From NCBI GenBank assembly GCA_018815765.1, contig JAHIWM010000225.1:1-38767 (forward strand): DNA of 38,767 nucleotides. Reading direction: 5' to 3'. A program made the position numbers and the translations under genes. Position 1 is the first letter of the stretch, and each line of letters starts with the position of its first letter. Under the pieces are notes generated by a model. It was not told the DNA's origin. It saw only the letters and a program-made list of their open reading frames with translations, and did not search any database. Origin of the DNA: Gammaproteobacteria bacterium. GTDB lineage: Bacteria > Pseudomonadota > Gammaproteobacteria > Enterobacterales > Alteromonadaceae. This document shows, piece by piece, positions 19,796-29,031 of the stretch.

Positions 19796-20773
19796 ATGAA
19801 ACGAATTGGAGTCTTAACCTCTGGTGGCGATGCACCAGGCATGAATGCCTGTTTACGCGCTGTGGTGCTGACAGCACATGCTAATGAGCTGGAGGTCATT
19901 GGCTTCCAGCGCGGTTTTAATGGTGTTGTGGAGCAGCAATATCAAACCTTATCGCCTTACCATGTCAGTGGCATTATTCAAAATGGCGGCACTATTCTAA
20001 AAAGTGCACGCTGTGCCGCTATGCAAACCGAAGAAGGTTTACAACAAGCTGCCCAAAACCTGCATGATCTGGAACTGGACGCCTTGCTGGTAATAGGCGG
20101 TGATGGCAGTTTTCGCGGCACTGTGGCGCTGGCTGAATATTACAAAGGCCAACTGATTGGAGTACCAGGCACCATAGACAATGATGTGGATGGCTCAGAT
20201 TTCAGTATAGGTTTTGCTACGGCGCTTGATACAGCGCTTGATGCCATAGATAAAGTCCGTGATACAGCTGACGCCTTTGAGCGGATTTTTTTAGTCGAAG
20301 TGATGGGCCGCCATACTGGCTATCTGGCTGTTGCTGCCGGCATAGCCGCCGGTGCTGAACAAATTATTTGCCCTGAACTGGCGAGTGAATGCAACCTCGA
20401 TAAAATTGCAGAACATGTAGAACAAGCCCGCAAGCATCGTGGCAATTGCAGCTATATTATTGTGATTGCTGAAACCATGTACCCAGGCGGTGCATCGGCT
20501 CTGGCCGCCGATCTGGAACAACGCGGTATTGAATGCCGGGCTTCGATTTTAGGCCATATTCAGCGTGGCGGTCGCCCCATTGGTGCTGATCGTATTCTTG
20601 CCACTAAACTGGGGGCTTATGCGGTCGAGCAGTTGTTGCAAGGAGCTCATATGATGATGGCAGGTGAAATTAACGGTCAGGCTGGTTTGTATCCTCTGGT
20701 ATTAACTGGCGATAAGAAAAAACAGGTCGACAGTTATTTGTTAGGCTGGCAACAGCAAGTTGCTCAGTATTAG
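19796..20773 (+). CDS. pfkA: ATP-dependent 6-phosphofructokinase
   Basis: MKRIGVLTSGGDAPGMNACLRAVV...VIGGDGSFRGTVAL...GVPGTIDNDV...VEVMGRHTGYLAVAAGIA. GGDGS is typical of the ATP-dependent type. Confidence 0.95.
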   Translation: MKRIGVLTSGGDAPGMNACLRAVVLTAHANELEVIGFQRGFNGVVEQQYQTLSPYHVSGIIQNGGTILKSARCAAMQTEEGLQQAAQNLHDLELDALLVIGGDGSFRGTVALAEYYKGQLIGVPGTIDNDVDGSDFSIGFATALDTALDAIDKVRDTADAFERIFLVEVMGRHTGYLAVAAGIAAGAEQIICPELASECNLDKIAEHVEQARKHRGNCSYIIVIAETMYPGGASALAADLEQRGIECRASILGHIQRGGRPIGADRILATKLGAYAVEQLLQGAHMMMAGEINGQAGLYPLVLTGDKKKQVDSYLLGWQQQVAQY

Positions 20774-20789
20774 AGTGAAGCACTGCAAA

Positions 20790-20818
20790 CAAAAAAACCT
20801 CCATCAGGAGGTCTTTTT
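20790..20818. terminator. Bidirectional Rho-independent terminator between pfkA and the LytTR gene
   Basis: AAAAAAACCTCC-ATCA-GGAGGTCTTTTT. Confidence 0.85.
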
Positions 20819-20831
20819 ATCAATAAACAAC

Positions 20832-21650
20832 TTAAGAATTAAACACCATTTTGACACGGTCTTTATAGCTACGGCTTACTTTTACCGCCTGACCATTGGT
20901 CAGCATCAACTGATGTTCACCATTAGCCAACATTTGCAACTTGGCAATGGTGTTCACATTGACGATAGCGCTGCGGTGCACCCGGACAAATAACTTAGGA
21001 TCCAGCTCCTGCTCCAGCTCTTTCATGGTACGGCGCAAAATATGGGTCTGACCATCACGGGTATGGATACACATGTAATCACCGGCAGCATCCACCCAAT
21101 CAATGGCGCTGACTGGCACGCGGGTAATTTCGCCACTGTCTTTGATACTAATGGCTTCAGGGAAACGCTCATTCATTACAGGCTGAGACTGATCCAGACG
21201 TTGTAAAATCTGATCGGTTTTTTCACCTGTTAACTGCGCCACCACAGCTGCCAGTTGACCTTTATGACGCTGGTTATCTTTAGCTTCAAAGTTTTTCGTC
21301 AGTTTAGCCACAGCTGCGGCTAAACGTTCTTTTTCCACAGGTTTAAGTACATAATCCAGCGCCTGAACTTCAAAGGCATTTAGAGCATAATGATCGTAGG
21401 CCGTAACAAACACTACATAAGGCAAATCAATCTGCAGCTGTTGTAGTTGTTTTAACACACCAAAACCATCCAGCCCAGGCATTTCGACATCTAAAAACAC
21501 CGCATCAGGCTGATGCTCGCGGATAGCGGCCACAGCTTCTTCACCGTTGCTGCACTCTGCGACAATAGTCAGTTCAGGAAAGTCAGCTAAACGCACCAGC
21601 ATACCGCGGCGGGCTAACGGTTCATCGTCGACCACTATGACCTTAAGCAT
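20832..21650 (-). CDS. LytTR-family response regulator
   Basis: MLKVIVVDDEPLARRGMLVRLADFPELTIVAECSNGEEAV...VFLDVEMPGLDGFGVL plus LytTR domain (YMCIHTRDGQTHILRRTMKELEQELDPKLFVRVHRSAIVNVNTI). ATG at 21650 preferred. Confidence 0.93.
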   Translation of the reverse strand: MLKVIVVDDEPLARRGMLVRLADFPELTIVAECSNGEEAVAAIREHQPDAVFLDVEMPGLDGFGVLKQLQQLQIDLPYVVFVTAYDHYALNAFEVQALDYVLKPVEKERLAAAVAKLTKNFEAKDNQRHKGQLAAVVAQLTGEKTDQILQRLDQSQPVMNERFPEAISIKDSGEITRVPVSAIDWVDAAGDYMCIHTRDGQTHILRRTMKELEQELDPKLFVRVHRSAIVNVNTIAKLQMLANGEHQLMLTNGQAVKVSRSYKDRVKMVFNS

Positions 21651-22725
21651 TTGTTTCATCTGTACTCTCTGTTTCAAATGGTATTCTGATATTTACTTTC
21701 AAACCCCGTGGATGGTTGTGTGTTAAGACCAAAGAAAAATTACGATCGTACAATGCCGCTAATCGCTCTTTGGTATTGACCAAACCTACTCCGCCAGATT
21801 CCCCTTTTGGCAGACCATCGGAAATCACCATTCCAGGCCCGTCATCTGCCACTTCCATCAGTAAATCGTGTCCAAATTTTTGCGCTGTGATCATGATCTT
21901 GCCACCACTGGTTTGGCTCGCTACCGCATATTTAATAGCGTTTTCAACCAAAGGCTGCAAAATCAGACTAGGTACTAATGCCTGATCAGCGGCTTCGTCT
22001 ATGTCATAGATAATAGTCAGACGTTCTGAAAACCGGACTTTTTCTATTTCCAGATACAGATTAGCGGCATACAATTCCTGTTGCAGCGGCACTTTTTTAA
22101 TAGGGTCTTTGTAAAGCGAATAACGTAAGAAGTCGCTCAATCTGACTAACATCTTATTCGCTGTATCGGATTCCTTTAATAAGACCAAAGTCGATATAGC
22201 GTTTAAGGTGTTAAACAAAAAGTGTGGATTGAGCTGATAACGCAGCATTTTCAACTGAGCTTCATGGGCTTTATTACTGGCTGTCAGCGACTTTTGTTTT
22301 TCCTGTTGCAGCGTCTGGTAATACTTAATACCAAAATACAAACCACTCCAGCTTAGCAGTACATAAAAGCCGACTGTGGTTTGACGAAAGTATTGAGTCC
22401 AGCTGTCGGGTTTAAAACCGTGCCGGTAAATTTCCCAGTAATTAAAGTTACGAAACACAGTCCATACTGCAGCAATAAGAATAGCCACCGCCAGCACGCT
22501 GAGCAGCATTTTCCAGGGTTCCCAATGCCAGACTCTCTGGAAAGCATAACGCAGCGGAATGGTCAGTAACCAACCGGCATAAGCGTCCAGTGCCACTACT
22601 ATCCAGTAGGCGCTGCGCATTTCCTGAAACAAGGAACCTAAATAACTAATGAGTGCAAAACCCACCCAACCCAGGGTGTGCAGCAGCCAAAACAGGCGAT
22701 GACGATCTTCAAAAAATTTTTGCAA
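21643..22725 (-). CDS. LytS/YehU-type sensor histidine kinase
   Basis: TM N-terminus, LRYQLNPHFLFNTLNAISTLVLL (His_kinase PF06580 motif), HATPase VADDGPGM. Stop overlaps the regulator start (ATGCTTAA). Confidence 0.93.
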   Translation of the reverse strand: MQKFFEDRHRLFWLLHTLGWVGFALISYLGSLFQEMRSAYWIVVALDAYAGWLLTIPLRYAFQRVWHWEPWKMLLSVLAVAILIAAVWTVFRNFNYWEIYRHGFKPDSWTQYFRQTTVGFYVLLSWSGLYFGIKYYQTLQQEKQKSLTASNKAHEAQLKMLRYQLNPHFLFNTLNAISTLVLLKESDTANKMLVRLSDFLRYSLYKDPIKKVPLQQELYAANLYLEIEKVRFSERLTIIYDIDEAADQALVPSLILQPLVENAIKYAVASQTSGGKIMITAQKFGHDLLMEVADDGPGMVISDGLPKGESGGVGLVNTKERLAALYDRNFSLVLTHNHPRGLKVNIRIPFETESTDETNA

Positions 22726-22849
22726 AATGATTACAACTCGATCTGCTCTTACCTCTATTGTATCTCAGCAACCGGAGCTTGGTGAGCTTTAGTCAGTAGA
22801 TTGAACTCGGGTAGCTCTCCATTAGTCGCAATACCCTTAGTACTTGAAG

Positions 22850-23317
22850 CTAATAGTTGATCTTTAGTTTTTTCAGGATAAAGCCCATTAGCCATGCAGG
22901 ACCAATCAATAAAAACTGTAAATCCTGAAAAAACGATGGCTTTTTCCCTTCAATTTTATGGCCAATAAACTGAAACACCCACATCACCACAAATAACAGC
23001 AAGGATACTAACCATATATCCAGACTGAAGTTTTGCTCATACACGCGAATAAGCATCACCACCAAAGCGGTAAATACAGTCATACCTACGCCAATAGCAA
23101 AAGACAAGCTGAAATAAAACGCCAGCGCCGGCATAGCAAGCAATAAAGGCCAGGTGATCTGTTGTTCTGCAAACAGGCTAAAAGGCATTGGGATTTGCCA
23201 TAGCAGGCCAAACACTGTGAAATAAATCATGGGCACTGCAAACCAATGGATCAATTTATTGGTTGGGTTTTGATGGCTGACGCCGTATTCGGCAAACCAC
23301 TGGTGGATAGTTTTCAT
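22850..23317 (-). CDS. DUF962/Mpo1-like membrane protein
   Basis: MKTIHQWFAEYGVSHQNPTNKLIHWFAVPMIYFTVFGLLW...WVFQFIGHKIEGKKPSFFQDLQFLLIGPAWLM. Confidence 0.85.
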   Translation of the reverse strand: MKTIHQWFAEYGVSHQNPTNKLIHWFAVPMIYFTVFGLLWQIPMPFSLFAEQQITWPLLLAMPALAFYFSLSFAIGVGMTVFTALVVMLIRVYEQNFSLDIWLVSLLLFVVMWVFQFIGHKIEGKKPSFFQDLQFLLIGPAWLMGFILKKLKINY

Positions 23318-23384
23318 GTTTTATCTGGCTCAGCGTCAGTACAGGATAACCCCACTCTACTGCTGAGCCAGCAAAAGCTCAAGA

Positions 23385-23798
23385 TCAGCCTAATACAGGA
23401 ACAGGTTTCCGATCTGGTCCTAAAGCGACAAAAGTAAAGTTACCCGATATAGCCTTGTGTTGATCGTCATCAAACATAGTTTCAACAAAAATATCCACGT
23501 TCACTTTAATACTGGTGCGGCCTACATGTTCAATGCGGGCAACCAGTTCGATAATAGAACCCGCCGGAATAGACTCTTTAAAATCCACCCGATCAGAACA
23601 CACAGTGACAAGAGGTTTACGACAAAAACGGGTCGCAGCAATAAAAGCGGCTTCATCCATCCAGGCTAAAGCTTCTCCACCAAACAAGGTATTGTGATGA
23701 TTAGTCCGGCCAGGAAATACCGTTTTTGTGACCCGGGTCACAGCGTATTCAATACGTTTAGCAAGTAAAGCTTCGTCAGTCATATGGATCTCCGGCAT
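23385..23798 (-). CDS. Acyl-CoA thioesterase (hotdog fold)
   Basis: TKTVFPGRTNHHNTLFGGEALAWMDEAAFIAATRFCRKPLVTVCSDRVDFKESIPAGSIIELVARIEHVGRTS. Confidence 0.88.
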   Translation of the reverse strand: MPEIHMTDEALLAKRIEYAVTRVTKTVFPGRTNHHNTLFGGEALAWMDEAAFIAATRFCRKPLVTVCSDRVDFKESIPAGSIIELVARIEHVGRTSIKVNVDIFVETMFDDDQHKAISGNFTFVALGPDRKPVPVLG

Positions 23799-23874
23799 AA
23801 AATTAAGGCGCGAATTTTAGAAGTTTCCCCGGCAATTGCAAGACAATGACCGGGTTTTAGCAGACAAAAATGGT

Positions 23875-24225
23875 TTAGCGCGCCACCATAGCTCCTAAAG
23901 CTTTGCCGCCTACCAGATGCATATGGATATGATAGACTTCCTGGCCACCGTGCTGGTTGCAGTTCATGATCAAACGGTAACCGTTTTCAGCGATGCCGGC
24001 GTCTGCAGCCAGTTTGCGTGCCACAGTAAATAAACGGCCCAAAGCCAGCTCGTGTTCAGACTCTACATCGTTTACTGTAGGAATTAATACATTAGGGACA
24101 ATCAGGATATGAGTAGGCGCCCGTGGATTAATATCACGGAAAGCCGTGACTAAGTCGTCCTGGTATAAAATGTCGGCCGGAATTTCACGGCGAATGATTT
24201 TGCTGAAAATTGTTTCTTGAGCCAT
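23875..24225 (-). CDS. HIT-family (HinT-like) protein
   Basis: [53 protein letters not shown]...[17 protein letters not shown] at 24225 preferred. Confidence 0.93.
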   Translation of the reverse strand: MAQETIFSKIIRREIPADILYQDDLVTAFRDINPRAPTHILIVPNVLIPTVNDVESEHELALGRLFTVARKLAADAGIAENGYRLIMNCNQHGGQEVYHIHMHLVGGKALGAMVAR

Positions 24226-24275
24226 CAGAAGATCCTTATAAAATAATGCACACATCACTTTCGGGAGTATAGGGT

Positions 24276-26057
24276 ATGACGCTATTGGCTTACCAGCTTA
24301 GTATTACTGACATTACCGCACATCTGGTTGCAGTTGAACTTCGTTTTACGCCACAAAGCAGTGACAGTATTCAGTTAAGTCTGCCTGCCTGGATCCCGGG
24401 CAGCTATATGGTGCGTGATTTTGCCAAACATCTGCATTCTATTGAAGCTTTTGATGACGCTGGCGCTTTAACTTTGCTGCAACTGGATAAACAAAGCTGG
24501 CAACTGAATCACAATCAGCAGGCGCTGACGGTGCGTTATAAAGTGTATGCTTTTGATTTATCGGTGCGTGGCTGCTATCTGGACGATCAACTGGCTATTT
24601 TAAATCCGGCCGCTTTATGTCTTGAAGTCAAAGGTATGGAATCTTCGCCTGTGACTTTAAATGTAGTTGCACCCGAATTTTTAGACTGGCAGGTGGCTAC
24701 AGGTTTAACCAGATCAAGCGCTACCCGCCCCTTACAATGTGGTTTGTATCATGCCGATAACTATCAGCAACTGATTGATACACCTTTGATGTTGGGCAAA
24801 CTGGAGATTGCCGAATTTGATGTCTGTGGTGTGCCCCATTATCTGGTGCTGGCAGGTCATGAGCTGGTTGACCTGGAACGTTTTAAAGCAGAGCTGCAAC
24901 GCATCTGTCATCAGCAGCAACAGGTATTTGGCGGGCTACCAGTCGATTTAAATCAATACTGGTTTTTGTGTTGGGTAACAGATGCTGGTTATGGCGGGCT
25001 GGAACATCATAATTCCACCTTATTACTCTTGACGCATCAAGACTTACCTAACCCGGAGCGACCGGATGAAAGCACAGCCGACTATCAGAATTTACTCGGC
25101 CTTTGCAGTCACGAGTATTTTCATACCTGGTGGGTAAAACGAGCTAAACCCAGCTTATTTTTTCCTTACCAGCTGCAGTCTGAACAATACACCAGTCAGC
25201 TCTGGTTATACGAAGGCTTTACCTCTTACTACGATGATTTGGCGTTAGTACGATGTGGTTTGCTGACACAGGATCAATATTTTACTGCACTGGAAAAAAC
25301 CATCAACAGAGTGCAGATTAGCCCTTCGGAACAAGTGCAATCTGTAGCCGACAGCAGCTTTAACGCCTGGACTAAATACTACAAACAAGATGAAAATGCC
25401 GTAAATGCCGTGGTCAGCTATTACACTAAAGGCAGCTTAATTGCCTTGTGTCTGGATGCGTTATTGCGCAGCAAGGGCAAGACGCTCGATGCCCTGATGC
25501 AATTGGCCTGGTGCAGTTATGGTGAACCAGCTCTGGGCAGTTCTGAACAACAATTTATCCAACTCTGTTCAGACTATGCAGGTAAAGAAACAGCCACCCA
25601 ACTATACAGCTGGGTACATGGCACTTCAGCGTTACCTCTGGCAGAACTATTGCCGCATCTTGGCTTAAATACAGCCAAACGCCAGCAAGAACGCAGCAAA
25701 GACCTGTCAGGCAGCAAAGCTCCTGCTTATCCGGTACGGGCTTTTGGCGCGGCTTTCAGTGCTGCTTCGGAAGGTTTGAAGATAACCAACGTGCCACTAG
25801 GTTCTGTCGCCTATAAAGCAGGTTTAATGGCACAGGATCAGCTGATTGCCATCAATGCAGTGAAAGCTACAGAACAAAACTTCTGGCGGCAGCTCAACCA
25901 AAGTAAGATTGGCAACGTATTGACCCTGCATGTATTTCGTAAACAACGTCTGGTGCAACTGTCGATGCCGGTAGAACTTGCTCTTGAGACTTTGACTTAT
26001 TTACAGCTTGTTGATCAGCAAAAGGCCGCGGCATGGCTTGGAAAATCACAGGAATAA
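24276..26057 (+). CDS. M61-family (glycyl aminopeptidase-like) metallopeptidase with C-terminal PDZ
   Basis: [19 protein letters not shown]...[19 protein letters not shown]...[14 protein letters not shown]...PDZ-like [23 protein letters not shown]. Confidence 0.92.
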   Translation: MTLLAYQLSITDITAHLVAVELRFTPQSSDSIQLSLPAWIPGSYMVRDFAKHLHSIEAFDDAGALTLLQLDKQSWQLNHNQQALTVRYKVYAFDLSVRGCYLDDQLAILNPAALCLEVKGMESSPVTLNVVAPEFLDWQVATGLTRSSATRPLQCGLYHADNYQQLIDTPLMLGKLEIAEFDVCGVPHYLVLAGHELVDLERFKAELQRICHQQQQVFGGLPVDLNQYWFLCWVTDAGYGGLEHHNSTLLLLTHQDLPNPERPDESTADYQNLLGLCSHEYFHTWWVKRAKPSLFFPYQLQSEQYTSQLWLYEGFTSYYDDLALVRCGLLTQDQYFTALEKTINRVQISPSEQVQSVADSSFNAWTKYYKQDENAVNAVVSYYTKGSLIALCLDALLRSKGKTLDALMQLAWCSYGEPALGSSEQQFIQLCSDYAGKETATQLYSWVHGTSALPLAELLPHLGLNTAKRQQERSKDLSGSKAPAYPVRAFGAAFSAASEGLKITNVPLGSVAYKAGLMAQDQLIAINAVKATEQNFWRQLNQSKIGNVLTLHVFRKQRLVQLSMPVELALETLTYLQLVDQQKAAAWLGKSQE

Positions 26058-26058
26058 T

Positions 26059-27072
26059 ATGGATTCGTTGTCACAAATTGCCTTGGGTGCAGCCGTAAGC
26101 GTCGCGGCTTTTCACAAACCTATACGCAATAAACAAATAAAGCTTTGGCAAGCGGCTGCTGCAGGCGCTGTATTTGGCACCCTGCCCGATCTGGATGTGT
26201 TGATTTCACATGGCGATCCAATCAGCGATATGACCTTGCACCGCACTGAAAGCCATTCGTTGTTTTATCTAAGTTTAGTGTCGCCGCTTTTTGCATGGCT
26301 GTGGGTGAAATTACTAAGAATCCCAGCACTGTTTAAACAGAGTCTGCTGGCAATATGGCTGGTGCTGTTGACTCATCCGCTGCTGGATACCCTGACCATC
26401 TACGGCACACAGCTGGCTTTGCCTTTTAGCGATTATCCTTTTGGTACCGGCAGTGTTTTTGTCATCGACCCTTTGTACACCCTGCCGCTATTGATTGGCA
26501 CCGGCATAGCGCTTTTTAACAAAAAGCTAAGCTGGAACAGCGTTGGGTTAGCATTGAGTAGTGCCTATTTGCTGTTTGGTTTAGTGGCGCAGCAATGGGC
26601 CTACACAAAAGTAGAACAACAATTGGCTGATTTTGATCAGAAAACGGATAAGTTGTTAGTCACAGCGACGCCATTTAATACCTTGTTATGGCGGGCTGTA
26701 GTGATCAGAAATGGCGAGTATCTGGAAGGTTATTATTCGTTATTGGATGGTTCTACACCCATGCAGTGGCGCAGTTTCACGCGGGATAAGACCTTGATTG
26801 AACAGTGGAAAGAAAATCCTGCTGTGGCGCGTTTAGCCTGGTTTAGTCATGGTTTTTATCAGCTGGAACAAAAAGGCAATGAAGTGCTGCTGACGGATCT
26901 TCGGATGGGCATGGCGCCTTATTACAGCTTTAGTTTTGTAGTCGCAGATGGTGCAGAAGCCAAGCCACCAGTGCAGCTCGAATTCCCAAGCGATAATGCC
27001 GCAAGCTTTGCCTGGTTGTATCAACGGGCTTTGGCTAAAACTCAATTGCCGCTATCGGATCTTGCCCAATAA
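26059..27072 (+). CDS. YdjM-like membrane-bound metal-dependent hydrolase (PF04307 type)
   Basis: MDSLSQIALGAAVSVAAFHKPIRNKQIKLWQAAAAGAVFGTLPDLDVLISHGDPISDMTLHRTESHSLFYLSL. ATG at 26059 preferred. Confidence 0.85.
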   Translation: MDSLSQIALGAAVSVAAFHKPIRNKQIKLWQAAAAGAVFGTLPDLDVLISHGDPISDMTLHRTESHSLFYLSLVSPLFAWLWVKLLRIPALFKQSLLAIWLVLLTHPLLDTLTIYGTQLALPFSDYPFGTGSVFVIDPLYTLPLLIGTGIALFNKKLSWNSVGLALSSAYLLFGLVAQQWAYTKVEQQLADFDQKTDKLLVTATPFNTLLWRAVVIRNGEYLEGYYSLLDGSTPMQWRSFTRDKTLIEQWKENPAVARLAWFSHGFYQLEQKGNEVLLTDLRMGMAPYYSFSFVVADGAEAKPPVQLEFPSDNAASFAWLYQRALAKTQLPLSDLAQ

Positions 27073-27128
27073 AATTCGGGTCAGAGTAAAATTAAACAAC
27101 AGCTTTTAATTTTACTCTGACCCGAATT
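27073..27128. repeat. Long perfect intergenic palindrome between convergent genes
   Basis: AATTCGGGTCAGAGTAAAATTAAA (27073-27096) / TTTAATTTTACTCTGACCCGAATT (27105-27128): perfect 24-bp arms, 8-nt loop. Confidence 0.92.
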
Positions 27129-27139
27129 ACTGAAATTAC

Positions 27140-27994
27140 TTAGGCGAAAGCTATAGCGCCTTTACCCACCCCTTCAAAGGCAACCACTTTCACGGCACTG
27201 AGCTGATGCAAATCTTTCACTGTGGCCGCAATATAATCAGCTAAACACTCTACTGTGGTATCACAAGGCACTACTTCACAGGTTGTTGCTGGCAAAGAGA
27301 TTTCAAAATAGCCCTGAGCTGAGCTATAGGCAAAATTAAGCGCCCCGGCTTCGGCTTTCAGATAACGTAAAGCGGATGCTTCAATCTGATCTTCAGCTGT
27401 TGCCAGATAAATATCCTCCCAACGTTCACTCCAGTATTTGCCTAATTTAGGCGACAACATACCGTTATCAAAAATCTGAATAGTAGAACGGTGGCCATGG
27501 GCTATCCGCTGACAGTTGCCGTCATGTTTTTTCAGGCCATGAGTGTAATGGTAAGAAAAACCGCTGACCTGCTCAGTGCGCAGCTGCAACACCAGTTTGG
27601 CCACATTATCAGGCAACAGCGGTTTTATTTGTTCGGTTAAAAATTCGGTGACAGAGGCCATATCAATTTTTTCAGCCTGAATAACTGCAAAAGCTTCAGC
27701 TGGGGATGCAATTTGCAACAGCCCTTTCGCAGAGCTGAATAACACTTGCTCCACTTCACCGCTGAGCAGCTGTGTGGCCGAACTTAAAGCCGGGATAGCC
27801 AGCTTGTGGTCAACCAACTGATCGATGGCTTTTTTAATGACTTTTTTTACCAGACCAAAATCAAACACCATTGAGGTTTGATCCAAATCTCCATGCAACT
27901 CCACATCAACAATGTAACTTTCGCCAAGCAAACCCCGTTGCTGACAAAGGTAAGAAAAATCGATGACGGTTAAGTCGCGGACAAATAAAATCAT
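27140..27994 (-). CDS. Tandem 6-pyruvoyl/6-carboxy-tetrahydropterin synthase (PTPS/QueD)-like protein
   Basis: N-half: VDVELHGDLDQTSMVFDFGLVKKVIKKAIDQLVDHKL. C-half: SGFSYHYTHGLKKHDGNCQRIAHGHRSTIQIFD...TTVECLADYIAATVKDLHQLSAVKVVAFEGVGKGA. Start preferred at 27994. Confidence 0.8.
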   Translation of the reverse strand: MILFVRDLTVIDFSYLCQQRGLLGESYIVDVELHGDLDQTSMVFDFGLVKKVIKKAIDQLVDHKLAIPALSSATQLLSGEVEQVLFSSAKGLLQIASPAEAFAVIQAEKIDMASVTEFLTEQIKPLLPDNVAKLVLQLRTEQVSGFSYHYTHGLKKHDGNCQRIAHGHRSTIQIFDNGMLSPKLGKYWSERWEDIYLATAEDQIEASALRYLKAEAGALNFAYSSAQGYFEISLPATTCEVVPCDTTVECLADYIAATVKDLHQLSAVKVVAFEGVGKGAIAFA

Positions 27995-28072
27995 AAAAAA
28001 CTTCCGGATAGCGCTGAAACAGCAAAAAGTGGCGGCATTATAAAGCAATACGCAGCGCGCGTTAAGTTAGCC

Positions 28073-28330
28073 TTATTTTTTATGTTCCGTCAGCCAGCCA
28101 TTCAGTAAACCAATTTGTCCAAGCTTATGTGCTGCATACATTAAACGAATAGCGTTGCTGAGTAACACGCTGTCACTCCATTCCGTTTTTTGTTGAATTT
28201 CATGATAACAAGCCAAAGCTTCAGGCGTTAAGTAACCGCGCAGCTCCTTTTTTCCGGAGCCTTTTTGCCTTTCTCTATAGCGCTGCTGTTTTTCAGCATT
28301 AGAAATTCGTTTTTTTTCTGGTTCCGTCAT
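28073..28330 (-). CDS. Small basic hypothetical protein (possible ribbon-helix-helix type)
   Basis: 85 aa; EKKRISNAEKQQRYRERQKGSGKKELRGYLTPEALACYHEIQQ. Confidence 0.55.
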   Translation of the reverse strand: MTEPEKKRISNAEKQQRYRERQKGSGKKELRGYLTPEALACYHEIQQKTEWSDSVLLSNAIRLMYAAHKLGQIGLLNGWLTEHKK

Positions 28331-28447
28331 AATGCTTCTATCTTATGCTGTTAAATTAGTGAAAGAGGGTCAGCTTGACTAATCGGACTTGTTTAGCTTA
28401 CAAGTGTTCGCTAAAGTGGCCCAGCCTTGATGATGGATCTAACATAC

Positions 28448-28960
28448 ATGACTAAGAATAGCTTTACAAAACAAGATTTAGTGGCCTGTGGCCGTGGGGA
28501 ATTATTTGGTGATGGTAACAGTCAGTTGCCTATCGACAATATGCTGATGATTGACCGTGTTGTACACATTTCGGAAGAAGGTGGTAAATATGGCAAAGGG
28601 GAAATCATCGCTGAATTTGATATTAATCCTGAACTGTGGTTTTTCGCCTGCCACTTCCAGGGTGATCCTGTGATGCCTGGTTGTTTAGGTTTAGACGCTA
28701 TGTGGCAGCTGGTTGGTTTCTTCCTTGGTTGGGCTGGTGGCCCTGGTAAAGGTCGTGCTTTAGGTGTGGGTGAAGTGAAATTCACTGGTCAAATCCTGCC
28801 AACAGCAAAAAAAGTAACCTACCGCATTGATATGACCCGTGTAATTAAACGTAAATTGTTTATGGGTATTGCCGAAGGTTCTGTCAGTGTAGATGGTCGC
28901 GAAATCTACACTGCTAAAGATCTGAAAGTTGGTTTATTCCAGGACACATCAGCATTCTAA
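28448..28960 (+). CDS. fabA: 3-hydroxydecanoyl-ACP dehydratase/isomerase
   Basis: [46 protein letters not shown]...[32 protein letters not shown]. Confidence 0.97.
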   Translation: MTKNSFTKQDLVACGRGELFGDGNSQLPIDNMLMIDRVVHISEEGGKYGKGEIIAEFDINPELWFFACHFQGDPVMPGCLGLDAMWQLVGFFLGWAGGPGKGRALGVGEVKFTGQILPTAKKVTYRIDMTRVIKRKLFMGIAEGSVSVDGREIYTAKDLKVGLFQDTSAF

Positions 28961-28975
28961 GTTTGAATTTGATGT

Positions 28976-29008
28976 AAAAAACGGAGCTTTTATAAGCTCC
29001 GTTTTTTT
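28976..29008. terminator. Bidirectional Rho-independent terminator between fabA and the AsmA gene
   Basis: AAAAAACGGAGCTT-TTAT-AAGCTCCGTTTTTTT. Confidence 0.9.
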
Positions 29009-29031
29009 ACGCTCTGAAACAAGCTGGCTAT

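Noticed and set aside
20218-20240. GCGCTTGAT-ACA-GCGCTTGAT tandem repeat
   Set aside because: Encodes an ALDTALDA helix within pfkA; explained by protein sequence.
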